Shown here: in pieces, positions 34,852-43,499 of the stretch
Layout of the letters: each line of letters opens with the position of its first letter
Numbering within the stretch: position 1 is the stretch's first letter
NCBI RefSeq assembly: GCF_019711315.1
Contig: NZ_CP081294.1
Coordinates: 2,768,200 to 2,832,199 of the forward strand
Direction: 5' to 3'
Origin: Qipengyuania gelatinilytica
GTDB lineage: Bacteria > Pseudomonadota > Alphaproteobacteria > Sphingomonadales > Sphingomonadaceae
DNA length: 64,000 bases
Program-made: the position numbers and the translations under genes
The notes under the pieces: generated by a model
The model's input: only the letters and a program-made list of their open reading frames with translations
The model's database searches: none
What the model was told of the DNA's origin: nothing

Positions 34852-36960
34852 ATGGCCTGGGCGAGCTCGCTTTCCTACCTGTCCTATTCGCTGGGCGCGA
34901 TCGTATGCGGTCTTGCGGCTTTGTGGATCGCAAGGGCCGGGGCCAAGGATCGTACCGACCGCTGGGCCGGCGTCGTGGCGCTCGCTCTGACGGCGAATTG
35001 GTGTTTTGCCGCAGCCAGCTTCTCGGCCGATCATGTTCTTGTCCAGTTCACCGAACTGACTGCCAATCTCGGCTGGATCTACGTCCTCTTCCGCTTGTTC
35101 GCCAATGATGGCCGGGACGAAAGCCTGCGAATTGTCCGGCCTGCGGTAATCGCGCTCGGCTTTGTAGAGAGCCTGCAATTCGTCCTGCTGATCATCCAGC
35201 AACGCTATGCCGTGACGCCCGATCTTGCCCTGCTGACCTTCGAGACGTCGAACCTGTTCCGGGTGCTCGTCTCCATCGGGGCTCTCGTGCTCCTGCACAA
35301 CCTCTACGTCGGCGCATCGCCATCTTCCCGCAGGATCCTTCGTTGGAATGCTGCCGGGCTTGCGGGCCTCTGGGCCTTCACCCTGAATTATCACACGATC
35401 GCCTATCTCACCGGCGATTATCCGACGGAAATGTTCGCTTTCCGCGGCCTTGCGCTGGCTGTGGTGGCCATCCCCTTCGCACTGGGCTTCGCCAAGCGCG
35501 CGGCAGGGCTGACCTTCAGCCCATCGCGAGCGGTTACCTTCCGTTTCCTCTCCTTGTTGGTGATCGGCGGATACCTTCTCGTCATGCTGGGCCTTGCCAG
35601 CTGGCTCGACATCCTGACGGGCAGCGGAGCGCGGCTGACGCAGGTGGGCCTGGTGATCGCCGCCGGAGCGCTCGCGCTGATCTGGCTCCCGTCGAACAAG
35701 CTGCGCGGCTGGCTGCGCGTGACGGCGATCAAGCACCTTTTCAAACATCGCTACGACTACCGGAACGAGTGGATACGCTTCACCCACACGATCGGCCGCG
35801 CCGGTCTCGACGATGCCAGCCTCCAGCAGCGCGTGATCAAGGCGCTCGCCGACATTACCGACAGTCCTTCGGGCCTCCTGATGTCCGGAGAGGATGAAGG
35901 CGCGCTGCAACTGGCGGCGCACTGGCGCTGGCCGCAAATGGCGGTGCCGGCCGATGCCTTCCCGCTCGAGCTGTGCGCCATCATGGAGCGTGAGGGCCTG
36001 ATCCTCGACCTCGATGAAGTCCGCGAGGGGATCGACTACCACGGCGAGAATGCGCTCGTCCCCCCGTGGCTGCGCGAGGAAACGCGCGCCTGGGCTGCCG
36101 TGCCGCTGATCCACTTCGATCGCCTCGTGGGCGTGATCGTCCTCGCCCGCCCGCTCCAGCAGCGCAAGCTCGACTGGGAGGATTTCGACCTTCTCGGCAT
36201 CGTCGGCCAGCAGCTGGCGAGCTATCTGGCCGAGCAGGCAGGACAGGAAGCGCTGTCCGAAGCCTCGCGCTTCGATGAATTCAATCGCCGCATGGCCTTC
36301 GTGATGCACGACATCAAGAACCTCTCCAGCCAGATGTCGCTCCTGCTCCGTAACGCCGAAAAGCACGCGGAAAAGCCGGAATTCCGCAAGGACATGCTGG
36401 TCACGCTGAAGAACAGCTCCGACAAGCTGAATATCCTTCTCGCACGTCTCGGGCGTTATGGAACGGGCTCGGTGGAGAACCTGCAGGATTTCGACCTTGG
36501 CGGCATCGCCGGGGCGGTGGTCGAGCGGTTGTCCACCAGTCATCAGGTGGACTTGTTGCGCCACGAGCCGGTGATCGTTTCCGGCCAGCCCGAAGCGCTC
36601 GAGCAGGCTCTCCTCCACATCGTCCAGAATGCCATCGATGCGAGCGAAGACGGTTCGGCAGTGCAGGTCGAAACCTTCAGCGACGGGCTGTCGGGCAATA
36701 TCCAGGTCCTCGACAGCGGTGTCGGCATGAGCCCCGCCTTCGTACGCAACAGCCTGTTCAAACCCTTCGTCTCTTCCAAGGAAGGCGGTTTCGGCATCGG
36801 CGCGTTCGAAGCGCGCGAGATGATCCGCGCGATGGGAGGACGCCTCGAAGTTGAATCGCGCGAGGGGCTCGGCACGCGCTTCCTCATTAAGATCCCGCTC
36901 AAGTCCGCCCGCTCGATCATTACCGGAAACGGTACCGCAAAAGACAAGGAACCCGCCTGA
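34852..36960 (+). CDS. prsK: PrsK-type sensor histidine kinase (XrtA/PEP-CTERM system)
   Basis: A 702-aa membrane histidine kinase. The first 290 residues hold seven or eight transmembrane segments; a GAF-like sensory domain lies about 315-455; the DHp helix carries RRMAFVMHDIKNLSSQMSLL (His-box), and the HATPase region ends GGFGIGAFEAREMI and GLGTRFLIKIPL. This layout, and its overlapping response regulator, match PrsK, the sensor of the exosortase (PEP-CTERM) system. The stop TGA overlaps the prsR start ATG (TGATG). No exosortase or EPS gene is in the window. Confidence 0.88.
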   Translation: MAWASSLSYLSYSLGAIVCGLAALWIARAGAKDRTDRWAGVVALALTANWCFAAASFSADHVLVQFTELTANLGWIYVLFRLFANDGRDESLRIVRPAVIALGFVESLQFVLLIIQQRYAVTPDLALLTFETSNLFRVLVSIGALVLLHNLYVGASPSSRRILRWNAAGLAGLWAFTLNYHTIAYLTGDYPTEMFAFRGLALAVVAIPFALGFAKRAAGLTFSPSRAVTFRFLSLLVIGGYLLVMLGLASWLDILTGSGARLTQVGLVIAAGALALIWLPSNKLRGWLRVTAIKHLFKHRYDYRNEWIRFTHTIGRAGLDDASLQQRVIKALADITDSPSGLLMSGEDEGALQLAAHWRWPQMAVPADAFPLELCAIMEREGLILDLDEVREGIDYHGENALVPPWLREETRAWAAVPLIHFDRLVGVIVLARPLQQRKLDWEDFDLLGIVGQQLASYLAEQAGQEALSEASRFDEFNRRMAFVMHDIKNLSSQMSLLLRNAEKHAEKPEFRKDMLVTLKNSSDKLNILLARLGRYGTGSVENLQDFDLGGIAGAVVERLSTSHQVDLLRHEPVIVSGQPEALEQALLHIVQNAIDASEDGSAVQVETFSDGLSGNIQVLDSGVGMSPAFVRNSLFKPFVSSKEGGFGIGAFEAREMIRAMGGRLEVESREGLGTRFLIKIPLKSARSIITGNGTAKDKEPA

Positions 36961-38327
36961 TGGCAGATGCCAAACCCAAGCTGCTGATCGTCGAGGACGA
37001 CGAGGGCCTGCAGGCCCAGCTCAAGTGGGCCTATGACGATTACGAAGTGATCATCGCGGGCAATCGCGACCAGGCGCTTGCTGCCGTGCGCAGCGAGGAG
37101 CCCGCGGTCGTGACCCTCGATCTCGGCCTGCCGCCAAATCCGGACGGAACCACCGAGGGCTTCGCCGTCCTCGACGCGATCATGCAGATCAAGCCCGACA
37201 CCAAGGTGGTGGTCGCTTCCGGCCATGGCGCGCGGGAAAGCGCGCTGCAGGCCATCGAGCGCGGGGCCTATGATTTCTACCAGAAGCCGGTCGATATCGA
37301 GAAGCTCGGCCTGATCGTCGAGCGCGCCTTCAAGCTCAGCCGGATCGAGAGCGAGAACCGCCGCCTGTCGGAGAAGGTCGGCGAGGACCAGACCGTGCTC
37401 GGCACGATGATCACCGCTGCGCCGGAAATGGCAAAAGTCGCGCGCACGATCGAGCGCGTCGCCCCGACCAATGTCTCGGTCATGTTGCTGGGCGCGAGCG
37501 GGACGGGCAAGGAGCTGCTGGCCAAGGGTGTCCACGAAGCGAGCGACCGCCGCAATGGCGCTTTCATCGCGATCAACTGCGCCGCGATTCCGGAGAACCT
37601 CCTCGAAAGCGAGCTCTTCGGGCACGAGAAGGGTGCCTTCACCGGCGCGGTGAAGACTACCGAGGGCAAGATCGAGATGGCCGATGGCGGCACGCTCTTC
37701 CTCGACGAGGTGGGCGATATCCCGTTGCCGCTACAGGTGAAGCTGCTGCGCTTCCTCCAGGAACGCGTGATCGAGCGCATCGGCGGTCGCAAGCCGATCT
37801 CTGTCGACACAAGAATCGTCTGCGCCACGCATCAGGACCTCGAGGGCATGATCGGCGAGGGGAAATTCCGCGAAGACCTGTTCTACCGCCTGGCCGAAGT
37901 CGTGGTGAAGATCCCCACGCTCGCCGAGCGGCCGGGCGACAGCGTGCTTCTCGCCAAGCATTTCCTCGCCCGCTTCGCCAAGGAGATGAACCCGCAGGTA
38001 AAGGGCTTCGCGCCCGACGGGCTGGCGGCCATCGATGCCTGGCACTGGCCGGGCAATGTACGCGAGCTGGAGAACCGCGTGAAGCGCGCGGTGATCATGG
38101 CCGATGGCAAGCTGGTGGGGGCCGAAGACCTCGATCTCGGTGACGGGAGCGAGGAGGAAGAGATGGCACTGAACCTCAAGCAGGCGCGCGAAGCAGCCGA
38201 CCGGCGCATGATCCGGCAGGCAATGGCGCGCAGCCAAGGCAATATCTCGATGACGGCCAAGCTGCTCGGCATCAGCCGCCCGACGCTTTACGACTTGCTC
38301 AAGCAATACGATTTGCAGCCCGGATAG
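36960..38327 (+). CDS. prsR: PrsR-type sigma-54-dependent response regulator
   Basis: A 455-aa NtrC-family response regulator with an N-terminal receiver domain (phospho-acceptor Asp54 in VTLDLGLPP), a AAA+ sigma-54 activator domain (about 150-385) with the GAFTGA loop at residues 225-230, Walker A GASGTGKE, and a C-terminal Fis-type HTH (about 410-455, SQGNISMTAKLLGISRPTLY). The GAFTGA motif shows that it works with sigma-54. It is translationally coupled to prsK. Confidence 0.93.
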   Translation: MADAKPKLLIVEDDEGLQAQLKWAYDDYEVIIAGNRDQALAAVRSEEPAVVTLDLGLPPNPDGTTEGFAVLDAIMQIKPDTKVVVASGHGARESALQAIERGAYDFYQKPVDIEKLGLIVERAFKLSRIESENRRLSEKVGEDQTVLGTMITAAPEMAKVARTIERVAPTNVSVMLLGASGTGKELLAKGVHEASDRRNGAFIAINCAAIPENLLESELFGHEKGAFTGAVKTTEGKIEMADGGTLFLDEVGDIPLPLQVKLLRFLQERVIERIGGRKPISVDTRIVCATHQDLEGMIGEGKFREDLFYRLAEVVVKIPTLAERPGDSVLLAKHFLARFAKEMNPQVKGFAPDGLAAIDAWHWPGNVRELENRVKRAVIMADGKLVGAEDLDLGDGSEEEEMALNLKQAREAADRRMIRQAMARSQGNISMTAKLLGISRPTLYDLLKQYDLQPG

Positions 38328-38350
38328 GACGCGCGCTAGGAGCTTGGCCG

Positions 38351-39355
38351 ATGGCGCTCCGTACGATCCTTGCCGACCCGATGTTGCGCCTTCTGGTTGC
38401 AGCAGTGATGCTGGCCGCAATCCTGCCGATCCCGGCGGCGCATTCGGGTGTTGCGCAATCGGTTTCCAATGTCGGCATCTTCGGGCTGTTCCTGTTGAAC
38501 GGCATGCGCGTGTCACGCTCCGAAATCGGGCGCGGGCTGCTCAACTGGCGCTTTATCCTGCCGATGGTCCTGTGGGTCTTCGGCGCGATGGCGCTCGCTG
38601 GCCTGGGTCTCAGCAAGCTGGTTGCGTTCGGCCTGCCGCCGCTGGTCGCCACCGGCTTTCTCTATCTCGGGGTGCTTCCCTCGACCGTCCAGTCGGCGAC
38701 GTCCTACACGACGCTGGCCGACGGCAATGTCGGGTTGTCGGTCATCTGTGCCGCACTGCTCAACATCCTCGGCGTCTTCGTATCTGTGCCGATTTTCCTG
38801 CTGCTGGGCGGGACGGGCGAAGTCGCGATCGGCATGGGAACGATCGAGCGGATCGCGCTGATCCTGCTCCTGCCCTTCGTGATCGGCCAGCTGGTGCAGG
38901 GCTGGACGAGCGAATGGGTGGCCCACCACAAGATGCGCATCGTCTGGCTCGACCGGCTGGTCATAGCACTGGCGGTTTATGTCGCCTTTTCGGGGGCGGT
39001 GGATCAGGGCATCTGGGGCAAGCTCGATGCGCTCGCATGGGGCATGCTTGCCGTCGGCATCGCGCTGTTCCTTGGTGTGGGCAATGCGGGGGCCTGGGCA
39101 GCCTCTGGCGCGCTAAGGCTGCCCCGCCGCGACCGGATCGCATTCCTTTTTGCAGGGGGCCAGAAGAGTGCCGCAGTCGGCGTGCCGCTGGCCACCATCC
39201 TGTTCGCACCGGCAGAGGCAGGCTTCGTCGTCCTGCCCCTGCTGCTCTACCACTTCTTCCAGCTGGTGCTGGCAGCGCCGCTGGCTAGTCGTCTGTCGTC
39301 AGCGACGCATCTTCGGGATGGCGGCGATTATGCCGCACCGACCACAAGAAGCTGA
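38351..39355 (+). CDS. Bile acid:sodium symporter (SBF-like) family protein
   Basis: A 334-aa protein with about ten transmembrane segments of the SBF/BASS type: GIFGLFLLNGMRVSRSEIG, LYLGVLPSTVQSATSYTTLADGN and FLFAGGQKSAAVGVPLATI (the ion/substrate-binding loops). Substrate unknown. Its last 71 bp overlap the end of a DUF475 gene on the other strand, so the 23 C-terminal residues (from about LASRLSS) are also read antisense. Confidence 0.88.
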   Translation: MALRTILADPMLRLLVAAVMLAAILPIPAAHSGVAQSVSNVGIFGLFLLNGMRVSRSEIGRGLLNWRFILPMVLWVFGAMALAGLGLSKLVAFGLPPLVATGFLYLGVLPSTVQSATSYTTLADGNVGLSVICAALLNILGVFVSVPIFLLLGGTGEVAIGMGTIERIALILLLPFVIGQLVQGWTSEWVAHHKMRIVWLDRLVIALAVYVAFSGAVDQGIWGKLDALAWGMLAVGIALFLGVGNAGAWAASGALRLPRRDRIAFLFAGGQKSAAVGVPLATILFAPAEAGFVVLPLLLYHFFQLVLAAPLASRLSSATHLRDGGDYAAPTTRS

Positions 39356-40355
39356 GCCCGATCAGGACCGCTCCGAGCAGGCCGGTGATCGTTTCGGGAA
39401 TATGCCAGCGCGCCGACAGCAGCATGATGATGCCGAGCACGATGATCGCCCAGAACGCGCCGTGTTCGAGATAGCGGTACTGCGCCAGAGTGCCGGTCTT
39501 CACGAGGTGGATGGTCATCGAGCGGACGAACATTGCCCCGACCGAAAGGCCCAGCGCGATGATCACCATGTTGTTCGATAACGCGAAGGCGCCGATCACA
39601 CCGTCGAAGCTGAAACTGGCATCGAGCACTTCGAGATAAAGGAACCCGCCGAGGCCTGACTTCACGATCTCTCCGGCCGCTTTCTTGCGTGCTTCGCGCG
39701 CCTCGATAATCGCGGCAATGGCGTGGACCGCGATGAAGGTGACGAGGCCGAGTATGGCTGCGGTCAGGAAGGTGATCGCGTCGTCGGGCGAAAGCAGTGT
39801 CGACACCGAATAGACGAGGATCAGCACCAGTCCGATCTCCACGGCGGGGACGGTCGAGAACTTGTTGATCGTGCGCTCGAGCGCGGCGATCCAGTGGACG
39901 TCCTTGTCCTCCTCGAAGAAGAAGGTCAGGCCCACCATCGCGAGGAAGGCACCGCCGAAACCGGCAATGCCGATATGCGCATCGGAAACGATCCTTTCGT
40001 ATTCCGCCGGGTTGTTCAGCGAAAGCGAGATAGCCTCCATAGGGCCGACCTGCGCCGCGATCGAAACGATGGCGATCGGAAAGATGATGCGCATGCCGAA
40101 CACGGCGATGAGGATGCCGATGGTCAGGAAGCGCTGCTGCCAGACCGGGTCCATGTCACGCAGAACGGTGGCATTGACCACCGCATTGTCGAAGCTGAGC
40201 GACACCTCGAGGATCGACAGCACGAGCACGATCCAGAGGATGCCGAGCGTCGCAGTAAGCGAACCCGTGCTCGCCCAGCCATACCACGCAGCAAGGCCGA
40301 AGCAGATCGCCGTGAAGGCGAACGAAAAGGTGTAATATTTGCGGATGGTTTCCAT
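39285..40355 (-). CDS. DUF475/TerC-like integral membrane protein
   Basis: A 356-aa membrane protein with about eight or nine transmembrane helices. It has the duplicated acidic membrane motif of TerC-type proteins: LEVSLSFDNAVVNATVLRDM in the first half and LEVLDASFSFDGVIGAFALS in the second. DUF475 relatives are linked to metal/tellurite stress or membrane metalation; the role here is unknown. The C-terminus overlaps the SBF-like gene by 71 bp, tail to tail. It follows panB in the same direction. Confidence 0.88.
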   Translation of the reverse strand: METIRKYYTFSFAFTAICFGLAAWYGWASTGSLTATLGILWIVLVLSILEVSLSFDNAVVNATVLRDMDPVWQQRFLTIGILIAVFGMRIIFPIAIVSIAAQVGPMEAISLSLNNPAEYERIVSDAHIGIAGFGGAFLAMVGLTFFFEEDKDVHWIAALERTINKFSTVPAVEIGLVLILVYSVSTLLSPDDAITFLTAAILGLVTFIAVHAIAAIIEAREARKKAAGEIVKSGLGGFLYLEVLDASFSFDGVIGAFALSNNMVIIALGLSVGAMFVRSMTIHLVKTGTLAQYRYLEHGAFWAIIVLGIIMLLSARWHIPETITGLLGAVLIGLSFLWSVRHNRRHPEDASLTTDD

Positions 40356-40370
40356 GGGTGTGGGGGTCCC

Positions 40371-41246
40371 TCAGCCCTTCTTGGGCTGGTAAGTCTGGTC
40401 TGCGGTAGGGAAGCTGCGCCCGCGCACTTCCTCGGCATATTGCGCGACGGTCTTTTCGATGACTTCGGCGATGTTTTCGTACTTCTTCACGAAGCGCGGC
40501 ACGCGTTCGAACATGCCGAGCATGTCCTCGGTGACCAGTACCTGCCCGTCGCATTGCGCAGAAGCGCCGATGCCGATCGTGGGGCAGGACACCGCCTTGG
40601 TCGCCTCAATCGCGATGGGTTCGAGCACGCCTTCGAGCACGATGGCGAAAGCGCCTGCTTCATCGAGTGCCTTCGCATCCCCGACGATCTTTTCCGCTTC
40701 TGCGCCATCACGCCCACGCGCCATGTAGCCGCCAAGCACGTTTACGGCCTGCGGTGTGAGGCCGACATGGCCCATCACCGGTATGCCGCGCTGGTTGAGG
40801 AAGGAGACGGTCTCGGCCATCTGTTCGCCGCCCTCGAGCTTCACCGCAGCCGCACCGCTTTCCTTGAGCAGGCGCGCCGCGCTTTCGAAGGCTTGTTCCT
40901 TGGAGCCTTCGTAAGAGCCGAAGGGCATGTCGACCACGACCACCGAGTGATAGCTTCCGCGGACCACGGCAGCCGCATGGTTTGCCATCATGTCGAGCGT
41001 GACGGGAATGGTGGAGGGCAGGCCGTAGATCACCTGTCCCAGCGAATCCCCCACCAGCAGCAGATCGCAATGCGCGTCGAGCAATTGGGCCTGCCGCGCC
41101 GTGTATGCGGTGAGCATGACGAGCGGGTCCTTGGTTTCCCCATCCGCCTTGTGCGCGCGGATCTTGGGGACCGTCAGCCGCTTCATCGGCTGCGGCGTAG
41201 GATTGGCTCGGCTGGTGCTCGTATCGAGCTGGAAAGTCGTCGACAT
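40371..41246 (-). CDS. panB: 3-methyl-2-oxobutanoate hydroxymethyltransferase
   Basis: PanB makes ketopantoate from 2-oxoisovalerate and methylene-THF, the first step to pantothenate and CoA. The 291-aa protein shows LLVGDSLGQVIYGLPSTI (metal/substrate), VVDMPFGSYEGSKEQAFESA, VKLEGGEQMAETV, GHVGLTPQAVNVLGGYMARG and GIGASAQCDGQVLV. No panC is next to it. A DUF475 gene follows 15 nt downstream in the same direction. Confidence 0.96.
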   Translation of the reverse strand: MSTTFQLDTSTSRANPTPQPMKRLTVPKIRAHKADGETKDPLVMLTAYTARQAQLLDAHCDLLLVGDSLGQVIYGLPSTIPVTLDMMANHAAAVVRGSYHSVVVVDMPFGSYEGSKEQAFESAARLLKESGAAAVKLEGGEQMAETVSFLNQRGIPVMGHVGLTPQAVNVLGGYMARGRDGAEAEKIVGDAKALDEAGAFAIVLEGVLEPIAIEATKAVSCPTIGIGASAQCDGQVLVTEDMLGMFERVPRFVKKYENIAEVIEKTVAQYAEEVRGRSFPTADQTYQPKKG

Positions 41247-41368
41247 GGGGCAAGCGCCTAGCGCGCTGTGGGGACAAAGGCAAAGCGCACTCGACGCGAG
41301 CGCGAAATCATTGCAGGAAGGCGCGCATCGGGCGCGGGGAGCGCCGACACGGGATCAAGGATACAAAT

Positions 41369-42799
41369 ATGCCGATTACCACCGGATCCGACGGGATCAC
41401 GCCGCGCGAGGGCTGGTCCTCACGCTCCGCATTCGTTCTGGCTGCCGTGGGGGCGGCTGTCGGACTGGGCAATCTCGTGCGCTTCCCTGCAGAAGCAGCG
41501 AACAATGGCGGCGGCGCATTTGTGCTGTTCTATATCGCGTGCATCTTGCTGATCGGCCTGCCGGTTCTGCTCTCCGAAACGCTGATCGGTCGCCATGGAC
41601 AGGCGAGCGCCGTCGAAAGCGTGAAGCGGATGGCCGCGGAATCCAGAGCATCGCAATGGTGGGGTGGGATCGCCGGGCTGGGCGTGGTTTCTGCCTTCAT
41701 GATCCTCGCATTCTACTGTGTGATCGGGGGGTGGGTGCTCTACTACATCGGTCTGTTCGCGGCCGATATCGCGCAGTCCGGAGTGACCGGCGGCGCGCTG
41801 ACCAACATGACTGCGGAGGAGATCAAGGCGCTCTTTCCTAACCTGCAACAGGACGGCTTCACCATGAGCGTCCTCGACGTCATTTTCGTCGCAGTCACGC
41901 TCATGTTCGTGGCGCGCGGCGTATCGGGCGGTATCGAAAAGGCATCTGTATGGCTGATGCCCGCCTTTTTCGTCCTGCTTCTGGGTATTACGGTTTATGG
42001 CGCATTCACTGGCGCGTTTTCAGAGGCGATTGCCTACCTCTTCACTTTCGACGCATCCAAGCTGACCGGTCCGGTCATGCTGGCGGCCGTTGGGCAGGCT
42101 TTCTTCTCGCTGTCGTTGGGCGTTGCGGGCATGATTACCTACGGCTCCTATGTTGGGCGCGACGTGAACCTCGCCAAGACCAGCACGACCATCGCTTTCG
42201 CCGACACATCGGTCGCGTTGATTGCCGGCTTGTGCATCTTCCCGATCGTGCTGGCTGCCGGGCTGAGCTCGGATGGCGGGCTCGGCCTGATGTTCGACAC
42301 CTTGCCGCATGCCTTCCAGTCCATGCCCTTCGGCACGCTGATCGGCCTGGCCTTCTTCATCATGGTGGGGTTCGCCGCCCTGACGAGCTCGATTTCACTG
42401 ATGGAGGTGCCGACCGCCTGGGCGATCGACAAGTTCCGCATGGGCCGCGCGCTCACGGCCACGATCATTGCGGTCGCAGCGGCGCTGCTGGGCGTGGTTT
42501 CGGCCTATTCCTTCAATGCGCTGTCGGGTTTCCATCCGCTCGGTTTTATCCCGCTGTTCTCGGGTGAGGGCGTTTTCTCCGCGCTCGACAGTGTGACGTC
42601 CAAACTCTTGATGCCGATCGGTGCGCTGCTTGTGTCGATTTTCATCGGATGGATTGCAGAGCGCCGTCTGGTCGACAACGAGAACGGCTTGTCGGGCGGC
42701 CTCCACCGCTTCTGGCTGTTCCTTGTGCGCTGGCTCTGCCCGTTGGCACTGACGGGGATTCTGATCGTCGGGATCTTCCCCGGCCTTCTGCCGAACTGA
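41369..42799 (+). CDS. Sodium-dependent transporter (neurotransmitter:sodium symporter family)
   Basis: A 476-aa polytopic protein with about eleven or twelve helices of the LeuT-fold NSS family. TM1 contains AAVGLGNLVRFPAEAANNGGGAF (Na+/substrate unwinding site), and later segments contain AVGQAFFSLSLGVAGMITYGSY and AALTSSISLMEVPTAWA. The substrate is probably an amino acid. It is divergent from panB. Confidence 0.93.
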   Translation: MPITTGSDGITPREGWSSRSAFVLAAVGAAVGLGNLVRFPAEAANNGGGAFVLFYIACILLIGLPVLLSETLIGRHGQASAVESVKRMAAESRASQWWGGIAGLGVVSAFMILAFYCVIGGWVLYYIGLFAADIAQSGVTGGALTNMTAEEIKALFPNLQQDGFTMSVLDVIFVAVTLMFVARGVSGGIEKASVWLMPAFFVLLLGITVYGAFTGAFSEAIAYLFTFDASKLTGPVMLAAVGQAFFSLSLGVAGMITYGSYVGRDVNLAKTSTTIAFADTSVALIAGLCIFPIVLAAGLSSDGGLGLMFDTLPHAFQSMPFGTLIGLAFFIMVGFAALTSSISLMEVPTAWAIDKFRMGRALTATIIAVAAALLGVVSAYSFNALSGFHPLGFIPLFSGEGVFSALDSVTSKLLMPIGALLVSIFIGWIAERRLVDNENGLSGGLHRFWLFLVRWLCPLALTGILIVGIFPGLLPN

Positions 42800-42808
42800 C
42801 GCAAAAAA

Positions 42809-42838
42809 AAGGGCCGCCCCCGTGAGGGGGCGGCCCTT
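42809..42838 (-). terminator. Strong intrinsic terminator, best for the minus-strand PNPOx-like gene
   Basis: AAGGGCCGCCCCC (42809-42821), loop GTGA, GGGGGCGGCCCTT (42826-42838). On the minus strand it is followed by eight Ts (the A-run at 42803-42810), a classic intrinsic terminator for the gene ending at 42869; on the plus strand only TT follows, so it also bounds the NSS transporter more weakly. Confidence 0.9.
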
Positions 42839-42868
42839 CGCGACTCATATTGTCGTTATTGGGTCGAG

Positions 42869-43354
42869 TTAAATATCGACCGAGTCCACGTGGCGTTCTT
42901 CCGCCTCGTCGTGGACAGTTATTCCGAGCGCCATCTTGGCCGTGTTGAGCAGGCCGAGGTCACCGCTCCAGATCTCGGCATCACCGAGGTCCATACGCAG
43001 GAAGAGGATATCGGGATCGTTTTTGCCGCCATCGTACCAGGCTTCGACGAAGTTGTTCCAGAAATGGTCGAAACGCTCCTTGCTGTTTTCGACCGAGAGC
43101 GTGCCGTCGAAACGCGCGAACATGTCATGGTCCTTGCCGGCAAAGCTCGCCTTGACCTTGCCGAGCTGGGCGAAGGTCGAGTTCTTCTGCGTGAAGAACC
43201 AGATCGAGCTGTTGGCGTCCTTGTCGAGCTGTGCGGTCATCGGCACCGAGGTGTCCGAGCGGCCGTCGAGCTCGAGGAAGAGGAAGGGCGAGTCCGAGAG
43301 TGCCAGCCAGAACTTCTTCTTGAGGGCGTCGGGATTACCTTCGGCGTATTTCAT
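42869..43354 (-). CDS. Pyridoxamine 5'-phosphate oxidase-like (general stress) protein
   Basis: A 161-aa protein of the flavin-binding split-barrel group, like the general stress protein 26 type. It begins MKYAEGNPDALKKKFWLALS, with SVPMTAQLDKDANSSIWFFT and a WNNFVEAWYDGGKNDPDILF block, all typical of this family. An upstream ATG at 43555 would add 67 unlikely residues overlapping imuA and is rejected; ATG 43354 has AGAAAGG 8 nt upstream. It is divergent from imuA; the LexA box is nearer imuA. Confidence 0.85.
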   Translation of the reverse strand: MKYAEGNPDALKKKFWLALSDSPFLFLELDGRSDTSVPMTAQLDKDANSSIWFFTQKNSTFAQLGKVKASFAGKDHDMFARFDGTLSVENSKERFDHFWNNFVEAWYDGGKNDPDILFLRMDLGDAEIWSGDLGLLNTAKMALGITVHDEAEERHVDSVDI

Positions 43355-43447
43355 GTCGGTGCCTTTCTGAATTGCGTTTGTCCGATCAACGACTTCGAAG
43401 GCCCGCTGTTCCATCGCTGCGCCAAACCGCAGCTGTGAAAGGATGAA

Positions 43448-43482
43448 TTGCGAATCATCGGCAGTTGGAACATAATGGGAAC
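43448..43482 (+). promoter_or_regulatory. LexA (SOS) box over the imuA promoter
   Basis: GAAC-ATAATGG-GAAC at 43468-43482 is an exact alphaproteobacterial LexA box (GAAC-N7-GAAC). It overlaps a likely promoter, TTGCGA (43448-43453), 17-nt spacer, CATAAT (43471-43476), placing LexA where it would block RNA polymerase. imuA starts 17 bp after the box. Binding is inferred from the consensus. Confidence 0.85.
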
Positions 43483-43499
43483 AAACGAGTCGATTCCCC

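Noticed and set aside
34804-36618. 600-codon minus-strand open frame antisense to prsK
   Set aside because: Low-complexity translation and complete overlap with the well-supported kinase; a GC-content artefact.
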